Part shown: positions 6,011-11,401 of the stretch, in pieces | Numbering within the stretch: the stretch's first letter is position 1 | How the letters are laid out: each line of letters opens with the position of its first letter | Source: Bacillota bacterium | GTDB taxonomy: Bacteria > Bacillota > Clostridia > Peptostreptococcales > Natronincolaceae | NCBI GenBank assembly: GCA_023387935.1 | Contig: JAEWHG010000050.1 | Location: 1-11,401, forward strand | DNA length: 11,401 nucleotides | Reading direction: 5' to 3' | Position numbers and translations under genes: made by a program | The notes under the pieces: generated by a model | Database searches by the model: none | The model's input: the letters and a program-made list of their open reading frames with translations, nothing else | Told to the model about the DNA's origin: nothing

Positions 6011-7837
6011 CTACTCCACAGTTACTGATTTGGCCAAATTTTTTGGCTTATCTACATCGCAGCCTCTAGCTACAGCAATATAATAAGCTAGTAATTGGAG
6101 TGGAATAACAGATAGTACAGATGTTAATTCATCCATTATTTCTGGTATATAAATAACTACATCTGCTGATTTTTCTATTTCCTTATTAGTCTCTTTCGCA
6201 ACTGCTACTACGTATGCTCCTCTAGCCTTTACTTCTTTGATATTAGAAAGCATTTTATCATACAGATTATCTTGCGTAGCTAAAGCTACTACAAGGGTCC
6301 CATCTTCAATTAAAGCAATGGTTCCATGCTTTAGTTCTCCTGCTGCAATAGCCTCTGAATGAATATAGGATATTTCCTTTAGCTTTAATGATCCTTCTTT
6401 AGAAACGTGATCGTCCAAGCCTCTTCCTATATAAAATACACTTTGGTTATTAAACTGCTTATCGGCAAGTTCCTGTATGATATTCTTGTTTGATAATACC
6501 TTTTCTGCTTTTTCTGGTAATGTCTTTAGTTCCTCTAATACTTCGTCATGCCTCTCTTTAGATAATACGCCTCTTTTAAGCCCCATATTTAAAGAAATAA
6601 GATACATTGCTATTAGCTGAGTTACATATGCTTTTGTAGAAGCAACAGCTATTTCTGGCCCTGCCCATGTATAGAAAACATCATCTGCTTCTCTAGAAAT
6701 TCTACTACCAACTACATTTGTTACGGCCATAACTCTAGCTCCCTTTTGCTTTGCTTCTCTTAGAGCAGCTAATGTGTCCGCTGTTTCTCCAGACTGACTG
6801 ATAGCAATTAATAGAGTTTTATCATCTACAAAAGGATCTTTATATCTAAATTCAGATGCGATCTCCCACTCCACAGGAATTTTTGCGAACTTTTCAATTG
6901 CATATTTTCCTACTAATCCTGCATAAGAAGCAGTTCCACAAGCAACTATAATAACTTTGCTAATATTATCTAAATCCTCTTTAGATAATTTAATATCATC
7001 TAAAATAATTTCATTATTTTCATTTAATCTTGGAGATAGAGTATCCTTTATTGATTTAGGCTGTTCATATATCTCCTTTAACATGAAATGCTGATATCCG
7101 CCTTTTTCCGCAGACTCCACATCCCAGGTAACCTCAAAAATTTCTTTTTCTACTTTTCGGCCAAATTCATTTAAAATAGTAACCTTATTTTCTTCCAAAA
7201 TAGCCATTTCTCCGTCATCTAAGAAATATACTTTTTTTGTATGTTTTAATAGTGCTGGAATATCTGATGCAATAAAGTTTTCTCCTTCACCAATTCCAAC
7301 AACTAATGGACTATCCTTTCTAACAGCCACTAATTTATCAGGATTCTGTCTGCTAATTACACCTATAGCATAAGCACCTTCCATCCGTCTTATCGCTTTT
7401 TGAACAGCTTCTACTAGATCTCCTGTATAATAATAATCTAATAAATGGGAAATTACCTCAGTATCAGTGTCAGAAACAAATACCTTCCCTTCACCAATTA
7501 ACCATTCCTTTAGCTTCATATAGTTTTCTATTATACCATTATGAACTACTGCAATATCGCCTGTATAATTCGTATGAGGATGTGCATTTACATCATTTGG
7601 CTCTCCGTGAGTAGCCCATCTTGTGTGACCTATTCCTAAAGAACCTACTATGCTTTCTCCTTCTAAGTGTTCCTCTAGTACACTTAATCTCCCCTTATAT
7701 TTTCTTACAACAATATCATCATTGTTATAAATAGCGATACCTGCTGAATCATACCCTCTATATTCTAATTTTTCCATACCTTCTATTAGAATAGGTGCTG
7801 CTTCTTTTTTACCTATATATCCAACAATTCCACACAT
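6011..7837 (-). CDS. glmS: Glutamine--fructose-6-phosphate aminotransferase (isomerizing)
   Basis: GlmS makes glucosamine-6-phosphate from fructose-6-phosphate and glutamine, the first committed step towards UDP-GlcNAc and peptidoglycan. The 608-residue length is typical. Residues 2-220 are the class II glutaminase domain, with nucleophile Cys2 exposed after Met removal and motifs GHTRWATHG (70-78), VVHNG (97-101) and SDTDTE (122-127). Two SIS sugar-isomerase domains follow, with motifs VACGTASY, SQSGETADT and STKAY in the first and GRG, KEISYIHSEA and GELKHG in the second. The C-terminus is the invariant LAKSVTVE with catalytic Lys603. ATG at 7837 has GAGGAG at 7846-7851. The mRNA carries a self-cleaving glmS ribozyme in its leader, and a strong terminator follows. 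It is a monocistronic unit with no sign of decay. Confidence 0.98.
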   Translation of the reverse strand: MCGIVGYIGKKEAAPILIEGMEKLEYRGYDSAGIAIYNNDDIVVRKYKGRLSVLEEHLEGESIVGSLGIGHTRWATHGEPNDVNAHPHTNYTGDIAVVHNGIIENYMKLKEWLIGEGKVFVSDTDTEVISHLLDYYYTGDLVEAVQKAIRRMEGAYAIGVISRQNPDKLVAVRKDSPLVVGIGEGENFIASDIPALLKHTKKVYFLDDGEMAILEENKVTILNEFGRKVEKEIFEVTWDVESAEKGGYQHFMLKEIYEQPKSIKDTLSPRLNENNEIILDDIKLSKEDLDNISKVIIVACGTASYAGLVGKYAIEKFAKIPVEWEIASEFRYKDPFVDDKTLLIAISQSGETADTLAALREAKQKGARVMAVTNVVGSRISREADDVFYTWAGPEIAVASTKAYVTQLIAMYLISLNMGLKRGVLSKERHDEVLEELKTLPEKAEKVLSNKNIIQELADKQFNNQSVFYIGRGLDDHVSKEGSLKLKEISYIHSEAIAAGELKHGTIALIEDGTLVVALATQDNLYDKMLSNIKEVKARGAYVVAVAKETNKEIEKSADVVIYIPEIMDELTSVLSVIPLQLLAYYIAVARGCDVDKPKNLAKSVTVE

Positions 7838-7964
7838 TGCCTAGTCTCCTCTCATGCCTTTTACTTAATGGTACACAATAATTAAAAGTTTTATACTTTT
7901 AGACAACAAAAAACCAAGCCTCTGCAGATATTCTAAAAAAATACCTTCACAGACCTTTTCACCA

Positions 7965-8113
7965 AGATCATTTTGTTCCATCAATTGCTTGATGGTTTTG
8001 TAGATCCGTTATCGGTGGTGAATTACACCGCAGGGCATCCGCCGAAAACTCGATAAACCCTGTCCCTCGTCAACTTAGATATTATTCCCGTTCAAAATCT
8101 AAGTTCTGGCGCT
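7965..8113 (-). ncRNA. glmS ribozyme/riboswitch (GlcN6P-activated self-cleaving RNA)
   Basis: The minus-strand leader of glmS holds the conserved ribozyme core. The cleavage site is A|GCGCCAGAACT, between 8113 and 8112. P1 is AACTTAGAT paired with ATCTAAGTT. The invariant AGTTGACGAGG is followed by CAGGGTTTATCGA, then TTTTCGGCGGATGCC and CTGCGGTG, with CAGGG pairing to CCCTG. A P3 helix (CGGTG with CACC) and a P4 arm with inner hairpin CCATCAA/TTGATGG follow. Binding of glucosamine-6-phosphate triggers self-cleavage and so lowers glmS expression (established for the class). The ribozyme ends about 130 nt before the glmS ATG. The 3' boundary given is approximate. Confidence 0.96.
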
Positions 8114-8119
8114 TTCCAT

Positions 8120-8143
8120 TTAATTTTTTATTTTTTCTATCAT
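8120..8143 (-). CDS. Putative leader peptide MIEKIKN ahead of the glmS ribozyme
   Basis: A very short minus-strand frame (ATG at 8143, TAA at 8122-8120) has a near-perfect SD, AGGAGG at 8153-8158, 9 nt upstream. An alternative ATG at 8149 adds two residues but leaves only 3 nt spacing. The stop ends 7 nt before the ribozyme cleavage site. The sequence is Lys/Ile-rich with no obvious regulatory codon run. Such a strong SD in a riboswitch leader is unusual and suggests that the frame is translated, but the short length makes coincidence possible. Confidence 0.4.
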   Translation of the reverse strand: MIEKIKN

Positions 8144-8171
8144 TAGCATCACCCTCCTATATTGTTTTATT

Positions 8172-8201
8172 CTTGGGACTAGCTACGCTACTAATCCCAA
8201 G
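8172..8201. other. Hairpin in the glmS leader
   Basis: CTTGGGA at 8172-8178 pairs with TCCCAAG at 8195-8201. The stem extends through a wobble and three further pairs to an 8-nt loop, giving about 11 bp. No U-run follows on either strand, so it is not an ordinary terminator. It lies just upstream of the leader ORF's SD and could protect the 5' end of the transcript or separate it from the spo0E-like gene. Confidence 0.45.
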
Positions 8202-8306
8202 CTATTTAATACTTTATACCTTTTTAGGTTCTATATATATTCATAATATTAGACTTATGTATCTATTGACACTTCTCAGAAATTTTATTTAAAAAAGTAT
8301 TGCTTA

Positions 8307-8338
8307 ATTTTATCATATCTTTATTGTCAACACAATAA
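8307..8338 (-). promoter_or_regulatory. Probable glmS promoter with overlapping dyad
   Basis: On the minus strand an extended -10 element TGATAAAAT (TAAAAT at 8307-8312) lies 17 bp from TTGTGT (8330-8335). A perfect dyad, TTATTGT-N4-ACAATAA (8321-8338), covers the -35 region and also contains TTGACA, but that hexamer has no well-spaced -10 box. The dyad may be an operator. The transcript would have a leader of about 460 nt with hairpin, leader ORF and ribozyme. Confidence 0.4.
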
Positions 8339-8389
8339 ATTAAAAGATGTGTGCTATATCTCTAAATCTTGTCTGTAAGTTAATTATTA

Positions 8390-8572
8390 CTAAGTATCTT
8401 CAGAATTGTATTTTGCAATAATATTATCTAATTTTCTACTTAACTCTAATACATCTTCACTTGTGTTAGTATCCTCTAATAAACAACTGTTTTTCATTTT
8501 ACTATGTATTTTTTCAATTTCATTTTTTAAATTTAAAATATCCTCGTTCTCTGTGTAATATCTTTCTGTCAT
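8390..8572 (-). CDS. Spo0E-like aspartyl-phosphate phosphatase
   Basis: This 60-residue protein is two predicted helices joined by a short acidic linker, the normal form of the Spo0E family. It has the signature SRKLDNIIAKY near the C-terminus (Ser45, Leu48, Asp49), matching the family's S-x-x-LD-x-x-I motif. Family members dephosphorylate Spo0A~P and so delay sporulation; that this one acts on Spo0A is inferred. Three in-frame starts exist: GTG 8605, ATG 8596 and ATG 8572. The last has AGGTGAGG just upstream at suitable spacing and gives the typical family length, so it was chosen. It follows the small Xre gene closely, with about 30-60 nt between them, and is probably co-transcribed. No clear terminator follows. 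Confidence 0.8.
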   Translation of the reverse strand: MTERYYTENEDILNLKNEIEKIHSKMKNSCLLEDTNTSEDVLELSRKLDNIIAKYNSEDT

Positions 8573-8635
8573 ATCCTCACCTTTATTATAACTCATAATA
8601 TTCACTTCTCCCCCTATTCATATTGGCTTGTTATT

Positions 8636-8842
8636 TTAAATATCTTCATTATTAATATCAATTAAAAGAGTTTCTTTTATGCTATCTATATATTTTTTCC
8701 CTGATCTTTCTCCATATAAAATCATACTAAGATACTCTTCTGATACCCCAACTTTATACGCTAATGTTTTTTGTTTCATGTTTAATTGGTATAATCTTAA
8801 TTTTACCAATTCTCCAAAATCAGTTAACTTTCTTTTTCTCAC
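8636..8842 (-). CDS. Short Xre-type helix-turn-helix regulator
   Basis: The 68-residue protein is a single Cro/cI-type helix-turn-helix domain. Its recognition region, KQKTLAYKVGVSEEYLSMILYGERSGKKYIDSIKE, has the five-helix pattern of small phage-like repressors, and there is no effector domain. An upstream TTG (8851) abuts the SD. The GTG at 8842 lies 9 nt from AGAGGGGA (8852-8859), so it was chosen. It is the first gene of a probable two-gene unit with the Spo0E-like phosphatase, transcribed from the strong promoter at 8938-8966. It probably represses its own promoter or the divergent one, but its target cannot be read from sequence. Confidence 0.78.
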   Translation of the reverse strand: MRKRKLTDFGELVKLRLYQLNMKQKTLAYKVGVSEEYLSMILYGERSGKKYIDSIKETLLIDINNEDI

Positions 8843-8894
8843 CCAAAACAATCCCCTCTCTTAAATAAAATCTCGTCATTCTCTTTTATAAGAT

Positions 8895-8935
8895 ATTTAT
8901 GATACAATAATAAAGATTAAAAATTAATCATAAAT
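8895..8935. repeat. Inverted repeat in the divergent Xre intergenic region
   Basis: ATTTATGAT at 8895-8903 and ATCATAAAT at 8927-8935 are perfect 9-bp inverted arms separated by 23 bp. A related ATTTATG occurs again near 8970. They lie downstream of the minus-strand -10 box in the leader of the small Xre gene. They are probably regulator binding sites, although the region is AT-rich enough for chance. Confidence 0.35.
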
Positions 8936-8937
8936 CA

Positions 8938-8966
8938 ATCTTATCTCTTTTATCCGATAAAGTCAA
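8938..8966 (-). promoter_or_regulatory. Promoter of the Xre/spo0E-like unit
   Basis: TTGACT (-35, 8961-8966) and TAAGAT (-10, 8938-8943) are separated by exactly 17 bp on the minus strand. The spacer carries a perfect 13-bp dyad, TTTATC-C-GATAAA (8949-8961), placed where a bound repressor would block RNA polymerase. One of the two flanking Xre proteins is the natural candidate to bind it. Confidence 0.65.
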
Positions 8967-9020
8967 ATGATTTATGTGTTTTTTCTCTGATTATAGATAA
9001 TAATTGAGGAGGCTATTTAT

Positions 9021-9386
9021 ATGGATACTGTAGGAAAAAGACTTCGCTCTGCTAGAAAATCTAATAATTTAACTTTAATTGATATAAAAAAAATTACTGG
9101 TTTATCTACTGGTAATCTTAGTGAACTTGAAAATGATAAATTTCTACCCTCTGCAAATGCTTTAATTCAATTTAAAAAAATATTTAATGTTTCTATAGAT
9201 TGGATATTAACTGGAGAAGATACTAGCCTTGAGGTTATTAAGGAAACAAATGAATCATACCTTACTAATCAGCACTCTGAAGATGAAAAACAGTTAATAG
9301 AAGCTTATAGACGATTAGATGCTCAAAGCAAACAAAATCTTTGGGGTTACTTAAATGTGGTTACTTCTTCTTACAATAATAAATAA
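9021..9386 (+). CDS. Xre-family transcriptional regulator
   Basis: This 121-residue protein has an N-terminal Xre helix-turn-helix domain. Residues 5-62 include VGKRLRSARKSNNLTL, the recognition helix TGLSTGNLSELENDKF and the closing FNVSIDWILTGED. A short polar linker leads to a C-terminal helical segment (EDEKQLIEAYRRLDAQSK) typical of dimerising clostridial Xre regulators. No ligand domain or protease motif is present. ATG has GAGGAGG at 9006-9012 with 8-nt spacing. It is divergent from the small Xre/spo0E-like unit, so mutual control over the shared 170-bp region is likely. A terminator overlaps its stop codon. Function is not known beyond DNA binding. Confidence 0.85.
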   Translation: MDTVGKRLRSARKSNNLTLIDIKKITGLSTGNLSELENDKFLPSANALIQFKKIFNVSIDWILTGEDTSLEVIKETNESYLTNQHSEDEKQLIEAYRRLDAQSKQNLWGYLNVVTSSYNNK

Positions 9387-9431
9387 GTAACATACATGAA
9401 ACTTTAAAAAGATTCATGCATGTTACTTATT
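9382..9431. terminator. Bidirectional terminator between the Xre regulator and the nitroreductase
   Basis: The 19-nt arm at 9382-9400 pairs with 9413-9431 with one mismatch (core AAGTAACAT / ATGTTACTT, loop of about 12 nt). It includes the TAA stop of the Xre gene. T-rich but interrupted tails follow on both strands, and the two flanking genes converge on it. Confidence 0.75.
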
Positions 9432-9456
9432 ATTCTACAATTCCTATACTTTTAAA

Positions 9457-10056
9457 TTACTTAAATATCTTTACTCTTTCTTCTAATGCTATAAACTCCT
9501 TCTCTCCAGCAGGAGCAGTTGGTTTACCAAATGGCATCTGTGCAGTAAGCTTCCAATTACTTGGTATGTTCCATTGATGCTTTATTTCATCTTCTATAAG
9601 TTCATTATAATGCTGTAATGATGCTCCAAATCCTTCAACATTTAGTGAAGTCCAAATTACATATTGAAGCATACCATTTGACTGCTGTGCCCAAACCGGA
9701 AAATTATCTTTATAAAGGGCAAATTGCTTTTGTAGTGATTCAGTTACGCTAGTATCCTCAAAAAATAATACGGTACCATATCCACTACGGAATGAGTTGA
9801 TTTTTTCTTCAGTAGATGCAAACTTATCTTCTGGAACTATTCTTCTTAGGGATTCCTTCGTAATATCCCATAACTTATCATGATTTTGTCCTAATAAAAT
9901 AATAACCCTTGCACTTTGAGAATTAAATGCTGATGGCGTATGTTTTACAGCTTCTTTTATTACTTCTTGAATTTTTTCGTCTGAAATAGTTGATCCTTTG
10001 CTAATTCCATATATAGTTCGTCTTTCTTTCATTGCAGTATAAAAATCTTTTGACAT
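9457..10056 (-). CDS. Frm2/YdgI-type nitroreductase family protein
   Basis: This 199-residue protein is a compact nitroreductase-fold flavoprotein of the subgroup that includes yeast Frm2/Hbn1 and Lactococcus CinD. The FMN-binding N-terminal motif is ERRTIYGIS (11-19), then HTPSAFNSQSARVIILLG (39-56), GYGTVLFFED (92-101) and the late MPFGKPTAP motif. It lacks the longer insertions of NfsA/NfsB enzymes. Members bind FMN and reduce nitro compounds or quinones with NAD(P)H; the physiological substrate is unknown. It is cytoplasmic with no signal peptide. ATG at 10056 has the near-ideal AAGGAGG at 10066-10072 with 9-nt spacing. It is monocistronic and divergent from the secreted protein across 525 bp. 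It is probably a stress-response gene, by family analogy only. Confidence 0.9.
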   Translation of the reverse strand: MSKDFYTAMKERRTIYGISKGSTISDEKIQEVIKEAVKHTPSAFNSQSARVIILLGQNHDKLWDITKESLRRIVPEDKFASTEEKINSFRSGYGTVLFFEDTSVTESLQKQFALYKDNFPVWAQQSNGMLQYVIWTSLNVEGFGASLQHYNELIEDEIKHQWNIPSNWKLTAQMPFGKPTAPAGEKEFIALEERVKIFK

Positions 10057-10581
10057 TTTAGTATTCCTCCTTAATATATTAAAATATTATTTATTTAATT
10101 TTTATCTTTATTTCATCTAAAAACTGTATTACTAAATAAACATATTTTCTTTATCTGCGATATATATACCCATTATTTTGAGAATAACTATTTATTTTTA
10201 ATTTTATTAAATATTTGAATAAAAAATTGTATATGATTCAATCTGAAAAATTTATATTCATATGAATAACCCTAAATTTAGCTAGCTTCTGATAATGTTT
10301 TAACATTAAGTATTGTAATTTAAATGTATAGAACTATATTACTAATATGTTTTTCTTAGAATATATTATTAAATTAATTATTTTATAATAAATAAATATT
10401 TTTACTATACATTCATAGGAAAAGTTGGTAAGATTATATTGGTAATATTTCTGGATAATTTGAAAATTTTTTAAATTTAATAGTTTGATAATTATCAATC
10501 ATTATTATTGAGCTAAATTTAAATATATTTATCTTATTCAGACAAATATGTTACATATCTTAAATAAAAGGGGGATTTATC
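10057..10581. other. 525-bp AT-rich intergenic region
   Basis: This very AT-rich spacer separates the divergent nitroreductase and secreted-protein genes. Its right part carries a Fur-like sequence and a candidate promoter, listed separately. The left part (10073-10480) has long A/T runs and no ORF, RNA motif or convincing promoter that I can support. Such stretches can act as UP elements or bent DNA, which is speculative here. Confidence 0.5.
10485..10535 (+). promoter_or_regulatory. Candidate promoter with Fur-like box for the secreted protein gene
   Basis: TTGAGC (10508-10513) and TATCTT (10530-10535) are 16 bp apart, a moderate sigma-A match. Immediately upstream, TTGATAATTATCAA (10485-10498) is a perfect dyad followed by TCATTATTA. 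It resembles the Fur consensus GATAATGATAATCATTATC, but with one extra base and several mismatches. Iron control is therefore possible, not shown. Confidence 0.4.
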
Positions 10582-11401
10582 TTGAAGAAAAAACAAAAAT
10601 TACTTACCTATGCTGTATTAGTGCTATTTACATTAGCAACTATACTGGGAAGTCCATCTAGTTTATTAGGTGTAGATGTTGCTTTTGCAGATAATTTGCC
10701 AACAAGTTTGACCCGTGTACTTGTAAGAGGCTCTATTGGTAATGATGTTAAGCTTTTACAAACATTACTTAATAACGAAGGCTTCAATCTTGAAGTTGAT
10801 GGTAGTTTTGGACCTTTAACACTTAATGCTGTTAAAGATTACCAAGGTAAAAATGGACTTAAGGTTGATGGATTTGTAGGACCTCTAACACGTGCAAGCT
10901 TAATGAATAAAATAGCACAGGCTCCAACTGTAACTGTACCTACAAAACCAACTATACCTACTACAAATCCAGTTGAACCTACCATACCTCTAGCCCCTGG
11001 AAAAACCGCTTTAAAAATCGGAAGAGCTGACTATGCTGCTCACGGAACAAAGGCTTTTGCTAACGTTACGGTTGCATTAGCTGGAGATAAAATTGTGGCT
11101 ACTTCTATAGAAGAGTATCAGTTTATGGCTAAAGCTACCAATACTGGTGTTCCTAACTCTGATAAAGACTTCGGTAAGAATTATGCTGATCCTGATATGG
11201 TTTTAGCTTCTAAACTTGTTAATGCAGATGCTTACAGTGCGAACATGGCTACTAAAGCTGGTTCTACTGTTTCACTTGATAAGAACTTCAATGCTATTGA
11301 AGCTTTTGTAAAAGGTAAAACTGTAGCAGAACTTAAAGCCCTTACTTCTACTAAAACTGCTGAAGAAGTAGTTGACGTTGTTTCTGGTGCTACTTTAGTT
11401 G
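10582..11401 (+). CDS. Secreted peptidoglycan-binding protein with FMN-binding-like domain (partial, 3' end beyond window)
   Basis: An open frame runs from TTG at 10582 to the window end (273 codons so far). GGGGG at 10570-10574 lies 7 nt upstream, and the lysine-rich start KKKQKLL supports this TTG. Residues 1-36 are a signal peptide (basic n-region, hydrophobic core 8-31, likely cleavage AFA|DN). Residues 46-108 are a PG_binding_1 domain with two DG-x-x-GPLT turns (73-80 and 96-103). Residues 114-142 form a Pro/Thr-rich wall-spanning linker. From 145 on, IGRADYAAHGTKAF, DKIVATSIEEYQF and VPNSDKDFG belong to a clostridial surface domain, ending in VDVVSGATLV (264-273), which resembles the ApbE flavinylation motif of FMN-binding domains. 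Valine occupies the position where FMN is normally attached to Thr/Ser. It is exported and cell-wall associated; the function is unknown. Confidence 0.85.
   Translation, partial: MKKKQKLLTYAVLVLFTLATILGSPSSLLGVDVAFADNLPTSLTRVLVRGSIGNDVKLLQTLLNNEGFNLEVDGSFGPLTLNAVKDYQGKNGLKVDGFVGPLTRASLMNKIAQAPTVTVPTKPTIPTTNPVEPTIPLAPGKTALKIGRADYAAHGTKAFANVTVALAGDKIVATSIEEYQFMAKATNTGVPNSDKDFGKNYADPDMVLASKLVNADAYSANMATKAGSTVSLDKNFNAIEAFVKGKTVAELKALTSTKTAEEVVDVVSGATLV

Noticed and set aside
7838..7964. Terminator between the glmS ribozyme and the glmS start
   Set aside because: T-runs are present, but no stable stem precedes them; glmS ribozymes act by cleavage and do not need a terminator.
8679..8864. 61-codon plus-strand ORF
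   Set aside because: Antisense to the small Xre gene, with composition typical of a shadow frame.

Overview
The window is AT-rich and low in GC, with strong purine-rich Shine-Dalgarno sites. It carries a glmS ribozyme, a Spo0E-like sporulation phosphatase, rubrerythrin and bacteriohemerythrin. Together these point to the chromosome of an anaerobic, spore-forming Firmicute of the clostridial type. The species cannot be named from this sequence alone, and no mobile element, tRNA, rRNA or CRISPR array was seen.

Layout. Positions 174-1413 hold a divergent oxygen/oxidative-stress pair: a bacteriohemerythrin (-) and a rubrerythrin (+). Rubrerythrin converges on a large YtcJ-type amidohydrolase (1537-3135, -) through a bidirectional terminator. 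Positions 3476-5750 hold an Rrf2-family regulator resembling Bacillus YwnA and an aldehyde dehydrogenase, both on the minus strand. The two genes have near-identical promoters, each with a perfect GTAAC-N7-GTTAC dyad over the -10 box. A third dyad with the same half-sites lies in the dehydrogenase leader, over the start of a 28-codon remnant of a Rossmann-fold NAD(P)-binding (YwnB-like) gene. This looks like a small self-contained regulon with a decayed member.

Positions 6011-8340 hold glmS (-) with its full control region: terminator, GlcN6P-responsive self-cleaving ribozyme, a tiny SD-driven leader ORF ending 7 nt before the cleavage site, a hairpin and a probable promoter. Positions 8390-9386 hold a short Xre-type regulator and a Spo0E-like protein (-), divergent from a second Xre-type regulator (+). 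The second regulator converges on an Frm2/YdgI-type nitroreductase (9457-10056, -). After a 525-bp AT-rich gap comes a secreted protein cut by the window end. It has a signal peptide, a peptidoglycan-binding domain, a Pro/Thr linker and a domain ending in an FMN-binding-like SGAT motif.

How the genes fit together: several handle oxygen, peroxide, reactive aldehydes or flavin/nitro redox chemistry, and the rest serve cell-wall precursor synthesis, sporulation timing and the cell surface. Five rho-independent terminators separate the transcription units. The most interesting items are the Rrf2 operator set with the gene remnant and the leader ORF abutting the glmS ribozyme.
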